Shown here one piece after another: positions 8,681 to 17,300 of a DNA stretch of 64,000 nucleotides. The first letter of the stretch is position 1, and every line of letters begins with the position of its first letter. The notes below the pieces were generated by a model. That model made no database searches, was not told the DNA's origin, and saw only the letters and a list, made by a program, of their open reading frames with translations. The stretch is taken from positions 220,165 to 284,164 of the forward strand of contig NZ_JAHZAX010000002.1 in the NCBI RefSeq assembly GCF_019423705.1, in the 5' to 3' direction. The stretch comes from Ruminococcus sp. Its GTDB lineage: Bacteria; Bacillota; Clostridia; Oscillospirales; Ruminococcaceae. The position numbers and the translations under genes were made by a program.

Positions 8681-9148
8681 TCAATAAATAGCCCAGTTTT
8701 TGATCTCTATATTTTCAACCGTTCCATTGAACACCTTGCCGTCAAGGATCTCGCCGCCGTTCATAAAAGGCTTGAGTTTTTCAGCTGTCTTACCCATATC
8801 GCTTCCGCCGGAAGTTGCAAAGAGCATAATCTTCTTGCCGCTCAGATCATATGACTTGACGAACGTATTTATAATGTTCGGCGCAGCCCAGTACCATATC
8901 GGGAAGCCGAGATAGATAACGTCATAGTCCGCCATATCTGACACGGTGCCGCTTATCGGCACGTCCTTGCGTGCGATCTTTTCTTTATTGCAGCGTGAGA
9001 TAGGATTTTTCCAGTTGACATCGGCGTCAGTATAAGGCACCTGCGGCTTGATCTCAAAGAGATCAGCTTCCGTCAACGCTGCGATCTTCTCAGCGAGCTT
9101 TTTCGTTACGCCGCTGACTGAAAAATATGCAACAAGCTTTTTGCTCAT
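8681..9148 (-). CDS. Flavodoxin-like protein
   Basis: Small cytoplasmic FMN-binding electron carrier of the flavodoxin_4/NrdI-like superfamily, 155 residues. The phosphate-binding loop appears near the N-terminus as AYFSVSGVTKKLAEKIA, and the FMN-stacking regions as GFPIWYWAAPN and FATSGGSDMG. The ATG at 9148 is preferred over upstream in-frame codons because it follows AAGGGGGA. Upstream sequence contains the hairpins between it and the isomerase-like gene. It may be co-transcribed with that gene only if the weak terminator there is read through. Its redox partner is not apparent. Confidence 0.88.
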   Translation of the reverse strand: MSKKLVAYFSVSGVTKKLAEKIAALTEADLFEIKPQVPYTDADVNWKNPISRCNKEKIARKDVPISGTVSDMADYDVIYLGFPIWYWAAPNIINTFVKSYDLSGKKIMLFATSGGSDMGKTAEKLKPFMNGGEILDGKVFNGTVENIEIKNWAIY

Positions 9149-9180
9149 AATAATTCCCCCTTGATCCATATAAAAGCAAT

Positions 9181-9203
9181 ACCGCACCCATAAAAAGTGC
9201 GGT
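9181..9203 (-). terminator. Possible weak terminator or leader hairpin between isomerase-like gene and flavodoxin
   Basis: ACCGCAC (9181-9187) pairs with GTGCGGT (9197-9203), followed on the minus strand by only a short T-rich stretch. Immediately next to it, TAACTG (9203-9208) and CAGTTA (9210-9215) form a second 6-bp palindrome. The pair could act as a leaky terminator or as a leader structure for the flavodoxin mRNA. Confidence 0.4.
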
Positions 9204-9234
9204 AACTGCCAGTTATTTTTTTGATCTCGCACTA

Positions 9235-10722
9235 TTATCTCTCAAATGGGTTTTCTGTCGGATAAAGCATACCCTTAGGCTGATTGAAGCCGATATCTTT
9301 CATTCCGAGATAAGTCATAACGCTGTGGAGTGCCTTTCCATAATGGCCGAAGGCAACAGCGCCGTGGTGAGGATAATTTTTCTGAACGAGAACGTGACGA
9401 TAAAATCTTCCCATTTCGTTGATAGCGAAAATGCCAATCGAACCGAATGAACGTGTTGCAACAGGAAGCACTTCACCCTCTGCGATATAGCCCTTGAGCT
9501 GTGCGTCAGCTGTGGACTGGAAGCGGAAGAACGTGATATCTCCGTCGATAATATCGCCCTCAAGAGTACCTCTCGAGATGTTCGGCTCGCTGTCCGGCTC
9601 GAGGTTTCTCTTCATAATACGCTGGAACTTCATTTCAGGCGCTTTAACAAGGCTTGAAGCTGTGTTTCCGCAATGGAAGCCCATAAATGTGTCCTTATGT
9701 GTATATGGGAACTTGCCTGCGATATCTTCATTGTAAATATCAGCAGGAACTGTGTTGTTGATGTCGAGGAGCGTAACAGGTTTTTCTGATACGCAAACGC
9801 CTATGTACTCGCTGACAGCGCCGTAGATATCTACCTCGCAGGCAACAGGAATGCCGATCTTTGTAAGTCTTGAATTTACATAGCAAGGAACGAAACCGAA
9901 CTGTGTCTGGAATGCAGGCCAGCACTTGTTTGCAAATACAACGTACTCTCTTGAACCCTTGTGAGCCTCAGCCCAGTCAAGAAGCGTCAGCTCATACTGC
10001 GCAAGTCTTGGAAGGATACCAGCCATCTTGTTGCCCTTGCCAAGCTCAGCTTCCATATCTGCAACAACGGCAGGTATTCTCTCATCGCCAGCGTGGTTAT
10101 TGAAAGCTTCAAACAGGTCAAGCTCGGAGTTCTCTTCGATCTCGATACCCATATTGTAAAGCTGTCTGATCGGCGCATTGCAAGCAAGAAAGTCCTGTGG
10201 ACGTGGGCCGAATGAGATAACTTTCAAATTATTAAGACCAAGGATAGTTCTTGCAATGGGAACGAACTCGCTTATCATCTTTGCGCACTCATCAGGCGTG
10301 CCAACAGGGTACTCAGGGATATAAGCCTTGATATTTCTCAGCGCAAGGTTATAGCTTGCATTGAGCATTCCGCAATAAGCGTCGCCTCTATTGTCGATAA
10401 GTTCCTTACCGCAAGGCTCTTCGGCTGCTGCAACGAACATTACAGGGCCGTCAAACTTCTTTGCAAGCAAAGTTTCTGATGACTCAGGGCCAAAGTTTCC
10501 GAGATATACTACAAGAGCATTACAGCCGGCAGCATTTACCTCGCCCAGCGCCTTGAGCATATCCTTTTCATTCTCAACAACTGTTGGACATTCGTAAATT
10601 TCGCCGTAATTCTTTGTATACTCCTGACAGACTTTGATACGTCTAGACTCAGAAAGAGACATTGGGAAACAGTCTCTTGAAACGGCAACGATGCCCAGTT
10701 TTACACTTGGTATATTTTTCAC
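9235..10722 (-). CDS. L-fucose/L-arabinose isomerase family protein
   Basis: The 495-residue protein has the overall layout of the L-fucose/L-arabinose isomerase fold: an N-terminal Rossmann-like domain (KLGIVAVSRDCFPMS) and a C-terminal metal-binding region. Candidate metal ligands lie around CEVDIYGAVSEY, TLLDINN and the FHCGNTASS segment. Many clostridial proteins annotated this way have no tested substrate, and no sugar transporter, kinase or aldolase gene is next to it. I therefore call family membership only. The GTG at 10722 follows GGAGG by 8 bases, and a consensus promoter lies just upstream. Confidence 0.82.
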   Translation of the reverse strand: MKNIPSVKLGIVAVSRDCFPMSLSESRRIKVCQEYTKNYGEIYECPTVVENEKDMLKALGEVNAAGCNALVVYLGNFGPESSETLLAKKFDGPVMFVAAAEEPCGKELIDNRGDAYCGMLNASYNLALRNIKAYIPEYPVGTPDECAKMISEFVPIARTILGLNNLKVISFGPRPQDFLACNAPIRQLYNMGIEIEENSELDLFEAFNNHAGDERIPAVVADMEAELGKGNKMAGILPRLAQYELTLLDWAEAHKGSREYVVFANKCWPAFQTQFGFVPCYVNSRLTKIGIPVACEVDIYGAVSEYIGVCVSEKPVTLLDINNTVPADIYNEDIAGKFPYTHKDTFMGFHCGNTASSLVKAPEMKFQRIMKRNLEPDSEPNISRGTLEGDIIDGDITFFRFQSTADAQLKGYIAEGEVLPVATRSFGSIGIFAINEMGRFYRHVLVQKNYPHHGAVAFGHYGKALHSVMTYLGMKDIGFNQPKGMLYPTENPFER

Positions 10723-10759
10723 ATTTCTAACCTCCGATTTTCATATTTTTATATCAACG

Positions 10760-10788
10760 ATTATAACACATTCAAAGCAAATTTTCAA
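10760..10788 (-). promoter_or_regulatory. Sigma-A promoter of the isomerase-like gene
   Basis: On the minus strand: TTGAAA (10788-10783), a 17-bp spacer and TATAAT (10765-10760), about 38 bp upstream of the GTG start. Confidence 0.75.
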
Positions 10789-10807
10789 TATCTTTTTGTG
10801 CAAATTT

Positions 10808-10844
10808 CGGGCGATATCCGCACAATTTGTGCAAACATCGCCCG
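10808..10844 (-). terminator. Nested hairpin after the YdcF-like gene
   Basis: The outer arms CGGGCGAT (10808-10815) and ATCGCCCG (10837-10844) enclose a second palindrome, GCACAATTTGTGC (10820-10832). It follows the stop codon of the YdcF-like gene by 9 bases. The following T-rich stretch is weak, so it could be a terminator or a 3' stabilising structure. Confidence 0.5.
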
Positions 10845-10853
10845 ATAAAAATA

Positions 10854-11612
10854 TCAATTGCCGAAAACAAAGAAATGGGTCAGCCCCAGCCATTCCCTCA
10901 CCCAATAGGTGAAAAGATATCGTGGTTCAGTATAAGCCGAATAGGCTGTGATATTCTCTACACCCTGCGCCTTTGCGATAAGGCTTGCACGATACTGGTG
11001 AAAGCCGTCGGTGACAATGGTCATATCGTGGCTCATTCCACGCTGGTCGAGGATATCAAGAGTGTGCTTTATGTTCTCATAAGTAGAGGTAGACTTGTCC
11101 TCCATAATTATCCTGTCGCTGTCAATGCCCTTGTCCACAAGATAAGTGTACATAGCCTGCGCTTCGCTTATCTTTTCGTTGCTTCCCTGCCCGCCCGAAA
11201 CAATACACAAAGTTTCGGGATTTTCGTTGAGAGCTTCATATGCAGCGTCAAGACGTCTGCGCAGCATTCTTGACGGCCTTTCACCATTGACCTTGCAGCC
11301 CAGCACAACGATAACATTAGGCTTTTCGGGACGATTTTCCTGCGCTTTATACATCAATATCGAAAGTGTGGTGACATAAGCTATGCCTGCGACGATGATC
11401 GCACCAACGGCTATAAGTCCTACTTTGCCTGCACCGTGGCTCCATATCGCCGAAATTATACTACAAAACTTGCCCCAGTTTGCGGTTATTATCATAAGTA
11501 TTAGCGAAACGATAATGCCGAACAGGTTGCCAGAACATATTATAGGAAGCGGCACAAGAAACAGAAAAAGCAGCAGCGTTTCCAGCGCCAGCAGAATTAT
11601 CCGTCCATTCAT
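10854..11612 (-). CDS. YdcF/SanA-like (DUF218) membrane protein
   Basis: The N-terminal third holds three hydrophobic segments (about residues 5-22, 28-45 and 62-85), and a cytosolic or exposed DUF218 domain follows. The family signature appears as VIVVLGCKVNGERPS near residue 100, with RRLDAAYEAL, IVSGGQGSNEKISEA and the C-terminal TDGFHQYRASLIA. Relatives ElyC and SanA of Escherichia coli affect envelope and peptidoglycan integrity, but the biochemical reaction is unproven. The 252 residues fit the family. It is monocistronic with its own promoter. Confidence 0.85.
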   Translation of the reverse strand: MNGRIILLALETLLLFLFLVPLPIICSGNLFGIIVSLILMIITANWGKFCSIISAIWSHGAGKVGLIAVGAIIVAGIAYVTTLSILMYKAQENRPEKPNVIVVLGCKVNGERPSRMLRRRLDAAYEALNENPETLCIVSGGQGSNEKISEAQAMYTYLVDKGIDSDRIIMEDKSTSTYENIKHTLDILDQRGMSHDMTIVTDGFHQYRASLIAKAQGVENITAYSAYTEPRYLFTYWVREWLGLTHFFVFGN

Positions 11613-11637
11613 CTTTATATCTCCTTGTTTTTTCTAC

Positions 11638-11666
11638 ATTATAACACATCTTAGTGATAGGCACAA
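11638..11666 (-). promoter_or_regulatory. Promoter of the YdcF-like gene
   Basis: On the minus strand: TTGTGC (11666-11661), a 17-bp spacer and TATAAT (11643-11638), also with an upstream TG (extended -10). It lies 26 bp upstream of the start codon. Confidence 0.7.
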
Positions 11667-11714
11667 GTGAAAATTTTCTTAATGTTTCTTAATATTATCG
11701 ACACAAAGAAAAAT

Positions 11715-11739
11715 GCACCGAGGGAGAACCCTTCGGTGC
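11715..11739 (-). terminator. Intrinsic terminator of the first HPr-like gene
   Basis: GCACCGAGGG (11715-11724) pairs with CCCTTCGGTGC (11729-11739) with one bulge. On the minus strand it is followed by an ATTTTTC tail. It lies 83 bp past the stop codon. Confidence 0.65.
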
Positions 11740-11821
11740 TGTCTTTTAAATCCTTAAACAAATAAAAGTAAAATATAACCTCAAAAGAATACTATAAAAC
11801 CTCTAATCTAACTGATCTTCT

Positions 11822-12049
11822 TTAAGCAATGAAATCACCGAACTTTTCGAGGAAAATCTTCTTGTCCCCGTTTTTTGTAACAAGTGCCGCTGTTTTCTTT
11901 GTGCCTATGCCGAAAATGCCAAGCAATGACTTTGGATCGACCCTTATCGCACCCGATTCGAGCACCAGGTCAAACTGGCAGTCCTTTGCAGCATTATGCA
12001 GTCTGCTTATGTCATCAAGCGTATCAAGTCTGATATATGCTTTTACCAT
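11822..12049 (-). CDS. HPr-like protein 1, lacking the active-site histidine
   Basis: A 75-residue protein with the size and pattern of HPr (PtsH). The central helix PKSLLGIFGIG aligns with the Ser-46 regulatory region of HPr (KSIMGVMSLG). The N-terminal active-site loop GIHARPA is absent: the aligned positions read DTLDDIS, so it cannot take phosphate from Enzyme I in the usual way. Retention of serine without histidine resembles Bacillus Crh. It has its own promoter and terminator, and a second copy of the same type lies about 300 bp upstream. Function is inferred from pattern only. Confidence 0.75.
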   Translation of the reverse strand: MVKAYIRLDTLDDISRLHNAAKDCQFDLVLESGAIRVDPKSLLGIFGIGTKKTAALVTKNGDKKIFLEKFGDFIA

Positions 12050-12104
12050 AACGATCCCTCCGTTTAATCCATTTTAAATATCTATTGTCTTAAACAAAGT
12101 ACAC

Positions 12105-12133
12105 CTTATAGTATTCTTAAATACATTGTACAA
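12105..12133 (-). promoter_or_regulatory. Promoter of HPr-like gene 1
   Basis: On the minus strand: TTGTAC (12133-12128), a 17-bp spacer and TATAAG (12110-12105), about 55 bp upstream of the ATG. Confidence 0.55.
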
Positions 12134-12171
12134 TTAATATTCTATTCAATATACAGAAAATGTGTTACGTT

Positions 12172-12209
12172 CTCAGAAAAATTTCGTTAATTTAATTAAG
12201 TTTTCTGAG
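12172..12209. repeat. Inverted repeat in the 300-bp gap between the two HPr-like genes
   Basis: A perfect 9-bp inverted repeat, CTCAGAAAA (12172-12180) and TTTTCTGAG (12201-12209), is separated by 20 AT-rich bases. It lies upstream of the promoter of HPr-like gene 1. Apart from this, that promoter and the terminator of HPr-like gene 2, I see nothing in the 12050-12356 gap. Confidence 0.5.
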
Positions 12210-12293
12210 TGAAACAATCTTTGTTAATACATTATACATTTGATAAGTAAAATATGCACAAATACACAGTCACACTCTTGTGCAAAAGCACAC

Positions 12294-12327
12294 AAAAAAG
12301 GCACAGAGCCCGAAGCTCTATGCCTTT
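12294..12327 (-). terminator. Intrinsic terminator of HPr-like gene 2
   Basis: On the minus strand AAAGGCATAGAGC pairs with GCTCTGTGCCTTT around a short loop, and the T tract continues to 12294. Confidence 0.9.
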
Positions 12328-12356
12328 CACCCGATAGATCGGAGTTTGAATCAATA

Positions 12357-12587
12357 TTAGTCAACAATAAATTCTTTGATCTCGTCAAGGAACTTGTCTG
12401 CGTCATCTGTATGTGCGACCAGCTGGATAGGACTTGAAAGATCAAGGCTGAAAATACCCATAATCGACTTAGCGTCAACTGCGTATCTGCCCGACGCAAG
12501 ATCCACATCAAAGTCGTACATTGATACAACGCTTACAAACTTCTTTACTGCTGCGATTGAGTCAAGCTGAATTTTTACCTTTTTCAT
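12357..12587 (-). CDS. HPr-like protein 2, lacking the active-site histidine
   Basis: A 76-residue protein, paralogous in type to the one at 11822-12049. The regulatory-serine region is well conserved (VDAKSIMGIFSLDLSSPI), and the C-terminal helix DADKFLDEIKEFI fits the HPr fold. No histidine is present in the whole protein, so phosphorelay by the PTS is excluded. A regulatory role through serine phosphorylation, as for Crh with HPr kinase and CcpA, is an inference. It is preceded by a near-consensus promoter and a short palindrome. Confidence 0.8.
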   Translation of the reverse strand: MKKVKIQLDSIAAVKKFVSVVSMYDFDVDLASGRYAVDAKSIMGIFSLDLSSPIQLVAHTDDADKFLDEIKEFIVD

Positions 12588-12660
12588 AGTAATTCCTCCT
12601 TACGGAACAGTCGGCTGATCTTACATTCTCTTCCCGACTTCTTCCCCACTATAATATATA

Positions 12661-12682
12661 TTGTAGATCTTTTTCTCTACAA
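12661..12682. promoter_or_regulatory. Palindrome just downstream of the HPr-like gene 2 promoter
   Basis: TTGTAGA (12661-12667) and TCTACAA (12676-12682) form a perfect 7-bp inverted repeat with an 8-base centre. It begins 6 bp past the -10 element on the minus strand, so it covers the expected transcription start. It could be an operator or a 5' mRNA hairpin. Confidence 0.5.
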
Positions 12683-12687
12683 CTTAT

Positions 12688-12715
12688 ATTATATACGTTT
12701 TTTCGCATTTGTCAA
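12688..12715 (-). promoter_or_regulatory. Near-consensus sigma-A promoter of HPr-like gene 2
   Basis: On the minus strand: TTGACA (12715-12710), a 16-bp spacer and TATAAT (12693-12688). Both hexamers are perfect, suggesting strong expression. Confidence 0.8.
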
Positions 12716-12722
12716 TGGATAT

Positions 12723-12751
12723 TTGCAAAAAAAAATAAAATATGATACAAT
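12723..12751 (+). promoter_or_regulatory. Promoter of mtaB
   Basis: TTGCAA (12723-12728), a 17-bp spacer and TACAAT (12746-12751), about 105 bp upstream of the mtaB ATG. It is divergent from, and only 8 bp away from, the HPr-like gene 2 promoter. Confidence 0.6.
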
Positions 12752-12855
12752 AATCAAGAGTGACAGATAAGGAAGCTGAAATTTGTGCATATTTAACACA
12801 ATATATAATTTCTTTTGTACAATATAAACATTTAAGTAATGAAAGGAAATCAATT

Positions 12856-14163
12856 ATGAAATCGTTTTATTATACATTTGGCTGCAAAGTCAATCAGTAT
12901 GAAACTGAAAATATAAAGGAAGCTATGCTCTCACAAGGCTATGAAGCGACCGACGATCACGCCGAAGCAGAGGTCTGTATAATAAACACCTGCACGGTGA
13001 CGGCTCAGTCCGACTCAAAGTGCCGCCAGCTTATCCACAAGATTCGCAAGGACAATCCCGAATGTCTTATCGTCCTAGCTGGTTGCTTTCCTCAGGCTTT
13101 TGAAAAGCAGGCGACGGAAATGAGTGAATGTGATATAATCGTCGGAACGGGTGCAAAGAAAGAGATACCCCAGCTTATCAAAGAATACATAACTCACGGT
13201 GAGCGGATAGTCAAGATCGTGCCGAGAGAAAAGGGCAAAGCCTTCGAGAAGATGACTAACTCAGGCGCCGACAGCAAGACCCGTGCTTACATAAAGATAC
13301 AGGACGGCTGCGATCAATACTGCACTTACTGCATTATCCCGAGAGCAAGGGGGCATATCTGCTCAAAGCCGCTGGAAGATATCGCTCCCGAAGTGCAGCA
13401 GCTTGTCGATTCGGGTCACAAGGAGATAATCCTAACGGGGATAAATCTTTGCTGTTATGGTCGTGACTTCAAGGACGGCATAAGGCTTATCGACGCCATC
13501 GAAAGAGCTTGCAGCTGTGAGGGCGATTTCAGAGTGCGCATTGGTTCTATTGAGCCAGAGCTTATTTCTGACAGCGATATCCAGCGAATGGCGAAGCTTA
13601 AAAAGCTTTGTCCTCACTTTCATCTTTCCCTGCAAAGCGGCTGCGACGAAACTTTGAAGCGTATGAATCGCCATTACGATACGTCAGAATATGAAACGCT
13701 TTGCAAAAAACTTCGTGAAAATTTTCCGAATTGCGCCATAACGACGGACATAATGGTGGGCTTTGCGCAGGAGACTGAGGAAGAGTTCCAGCAGTCTCTT
13801 GATTTTGCAAAGAGGATAGCCTTTGCGGAGGCGCATATTTTCCCATATTCACGCCGACCCGGGACAGTCGCCGACAGAATGAGCGGTCAGCTTGACAGAA
13901 AGACTAAACACCGCCGTGCAGCTCAAATGGCTGAGGTCTGCAATGAGACAAAAGCGGCTTATCTGCAAAGCCTTGTGGGAACTGTACAGGAGGTGCTCTT
14001 TGAAAAGGAGACATCACCCAAGTATCATCAAGGTCACGCACCAAATTATGTTACAGTAAAGATACCGAGAGAAAGCGAAAATATTTCGCTGCGCAGACAG
14101 CTTATCAAGGTAAAAATTACATCTGCGGACGACGAATTTTGCTATGGCGATACCATCATATAA
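12856..14163 (+). CDS. mtaB: tRNA t6A37 methylthiotransferase MtaB
   Basis: Radical SAM methylthiotransferase that turns t6A37 into ms2t6A37 in ANN-decoding tRNAs. The N-terminal UPF0004 domain shows TFGCKVNQYET, INTCTVT and LAGCFPQ, whose cysteines bind the auxiliary cluster. The radical SAM cluster motif is CDQYCTYCIIPRARG, and a C-terminal TRAM domain follows. The 435 residues and the CTYCIIPRARG context favour MtaB over MiaB. The ATG at 12856 follows GAAAGGAAAT. Upstream in-frame codons would add an unconserved leader. It is monocistronic and ends in an intrinsic terminator. Confidence 0.92.
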   Translation: MKSFYYTFGCKVNQYETENIKEAMLSQGYEATDDHAEAEVCIINTCTVTAQSDSKCRQLIHKIRKDNPECLIVLAGCFPQAFEKQATEMSECDIIVGTGAKKEIPQLIKEYITHGERIVKIVPREKGKAFEKMTNSGADSKTRAYIKIQDGCDQYCTYCIIPRARGHICSKPLEDIAPEVQQLVDSGHKEIILTGINLCCYGRDFKDGIRLIDAIERACSCEGDFRVRIGSIEPELISDSDIQRMAKLKKLCPHFHLSLQSGCDETLKRMNRHYDTSEYETLCKKLRENFPNCAITTDIMVGFAQETEEEFQQSLDFAKRIAFAEAHIFPYSRRPGTVADRMSGQLDRKTKHRRAAQMAEVCNETKAAYLQSLVGTVQEVLFEKETSPKYHQGHAPNYVTVKIPRESENISLRRQLIKVKITSADDEFCYGDTII

Positions 14164-14173
14164 TGTATAACGT

Positions 14174-14200
14174 GAGGACGGCAAAAGCTGTCCCCTTTTT
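14174..14200 (+). terminator. Intrinsic terminator of mtaB
   Basis: GGACGGC (14176-14182) pairs with GCTGTCC (14187-14193) around an AAAA loop, followed by CCTTTTT. Confidence 0.8.
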
Positions 14201-14302
14201 GCTTGCACCAGCGCATTTCGATAAAATAATAAAAATTTTCACAAAGTCAGACAATATAAACTCGCTTTAAATTATATGCCCTGCCAAATAATAAGAATTA
14301 TA

Positions 14303-14332
14303 TTGACAAATAAGCGAGAAATGTTGTATAAT
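14303..14332 (+). promoter_or_regulatory. Sigma-A promoter of purL
   Basis: TTGACA (14303-14308), an 18-bp spacer and TATAAT (14327-14332), with the ATG only 30 bp after the -10. The leader is too short for a purine riboswitch. Confidence 0.8.
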
Positions 14333-14361
14333 AAGACTATCTATTATAAGGAGATGTAGCT

Positions 14362-17300
14362 ATGTCTGTTTACCGTATTTACGTTGAAAAAAAGCCTGAA
14401 TTTGCCGTTGAAGCAAATTCTCTTATCAGCGGTATCAAATCAGCCCTTGGTCTTGAGAACCTTGCAGGTCTGAGAGTTATAAACCGCTATGACGCAGAGG
14501 GTCTCTCAAGAGAGGATTTTGACCTTGCAACACCTGTTGTATTCTCAGAGCCTGCCGTTGATGTGACCTACGATCACCTTCCTGCAGTTAAAGTTGACGA
14601 GTTCGTTTTCGCTGTTGAGTATCTTCCAGGTCAGTTCGATCAGAGAGCCGACTCCTGCGCACAATGTATCTCCCTTCTCACAGGTGGAAAGAGACCTACT
14701 ATCAAGTCCGCAAGAATCTACATTGTTTCTGGCAAGCTGACTGATGAAGAGCTTGTACAGATCAAGCACTATATGATAAACCCTGTTGAGTCAAGAGAGG
14801 CTTCATTTGACTGCTTCGATACTCTTGATATCAAGTACACTATTCCAACAACTGTAAACACAGTCGAGGGCTTTATCTATTCCACAGACGACGATCTGAA
14901 ATTTATGCTCACAGACCTTGGTCTTGCAATGGACTTTGACGATATCAAGTTCTGTCAGGATTATTTCAAGAACGTTGAAAAGAGAAACCCAACTATCACA
15001 GAGATCAGAATGATCGACACATACTGGTCAGATCATTGCCGTCACACTACATTCTCCACTATAGTTGATAATGTAAACATAGATTCTGATTATATCGCTG
15101 CAACATTTGCAGATTACATCAACACAAGAAAAGACCTTTATGCAGGCAGAACTGACAAGCCTGTCACACTTATGGATCTTGCTTGTATCGGCGCAAAGCA
15201 GCTTAAAAAGGCAGGTCTGCTCAAGGATCTTGACGAGAGCGAGGAGATCAACGCTTGCTCTGTAAAGATCACAGTTGACGTTGACGGCAATCCTGAGGAC
15301 TGGCTGCTTATGTTCAAGAACGAGACACACAATCACCCTACTGAGATCGAACCATTCGGCGGTGCGGCAACTTGTCTCGGCGGCGCTATCAGAGACCCTC
15401 TGTCGGGACGTTCTTACGTTTATCAGGCAATGAGAGTTACCGGCGCCGGCAATCCTCTCGTTCCGGTCGAGGACACTATCACGGGCAAGCTTCCACAGAG
15501 AAAGATCGTTGTGGGCGCTGCAAACGGCTATTCATCATACGGCAATCAGATCGGACTTGCAACAGGTCACGTTCACGAAATTTATCACCCTGGCTATGTT
15601 GCAAAGAGAATGGAGATCGGCGCTGTTGTTGGTGCTGCTCCTGCTTCAAATGTTAGACGTGAAAGACCTGAGCCTGAGGATATCGTAATTCTTCTCGGCG
15701 GCAGAACTGGCCGTGACGGCTGCGGCGGTGCAACAGGTTCTTCAAAGTCACACACGCTCCACTCTCTCGAGAGCTGCGGTGCTGAAGTTCAGAAGGGTAA
15801 TGCGCCTGAGGAAAGAAAGCTTCAGAGACTGTTCAGAAATCCTGAAGTCACATCAATGATCAAGCGCTGCAACGACTTTGGCGCAGGCGGTGTTTCCGTT
15901 GCTATCGGCGAGCTTGCTGACGGACTTTCTATCAACCTTGACGCTGTTACAAAGAAGTATGACGGCCTTGACGGCACAGAGCTTGCTATATCTGAGTCAC
16001 AGGAGAGAATGGCCGTTGTTATCGCAAAGAGCGATCTTGAAAAGTTTATGGCTGAGGCTGCAAAAGAAAACCTTGAAGCAACAATGGTGGCAAGAGTTAC
16101 AGCTGAACCAAGACTCAAGATGAACTGGTGCGGCAACACTATCGTTGATCTTACAAGAGAGTTCCTTAATTCAAACGGCGCTGAAAAGCATACTGACATC
16201 GTTATCCCTGCACCTGTTTTCGCAAATGACGACAGCAACGAAGATACTGCTGACCGCTGGGAAGCTATGATCTCAAACCTCAACATCTGCTCACAGAAGG
16301 GTCTTGTTGAGAGATTTGACTCAACTATCGGCGCAGGCACAGTTCTTATGCCTTACGGCGGTAAATATCAGAACACACCAACACAGGCAATGGCTGCAAA
16401 GATACCTGTACTTCACGGAAATACAAAGACAACATCTATTATGGGCTGGGGTTATGATCCTTTCCTTTCATCCATCAGCCCATATCACGGCGCAATGAGC
16501 GCAGTTGTTGAGTCTATCGCAAAGGTAGTGGCAACAGGCGGTACATATGAAAAGTGCTGGCTCACATTCCAAGAATATTTTGAGAGAACTCAGAACAATC
16601 CTGAGCGTTGGGGCAAGCCAATGGCTGCTTTACTGGGTGCTTACAAGGCACAGATCGCACTTGGCTGCGGTTCTATCGGCGGCAAGGACTCAATGTCGGG
16701 TACATTTGAGGAGATCGACGTTCCGCCGACACTTGTTTCATTCGCTGTTTCAGTCGGCGAGTCTGACAAGATAATCTCACAGGAATTTAAGAAGACCGGT
16801 TCAAAGGTAATTCTTATCAAGCCTGCATATGACGACAACAAGCTTGTTGATTTCGATTCACTCAAGGCTGTATTTGAAAAGGTCGAAAATCTTATCGCCG
16901 AGGGCAAGGTTCTTTCCTGCTGGGCCGTTTCATACGGCGGCGTTTCGGAAGCTGTTGCAAAAATGGCATTCGGTAACAAGATCGGCTTTAAGTTCACAGA
17001 CAAGCTTACCGCTGAGGAGCTTTACAGAGCTTGCTATGGCGCATTTGTTATCGAACTTGCAGAGGGCGTTGAGACTGACGAGAGAGTTATCGGTGAAACA
17101 ACTGAAAGCTATGAGATCGAGTCCGACAGCTATACAATAAGCCTTGACAAGCTCCAGTCACTTTGGGAGGGCAAGCTTGAGCCTGTATATCCTGTTCACG
17201 TTAACGAGCCTGCTGAAAAGCCTGAAAAATACAGCTTTAAGGCAGAAAAAAGAGTTGCACCTGCTATCAAGGTGGCAAAGCCAAAGATACTTATCCCTGT

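Noticed and set aside
14333..14361. Riboswitch or operator upstream of purL
   Set aside because: Only about 30 bases separate the -10 from the ATG, too short for a riboswitch, and no palindrome is present.
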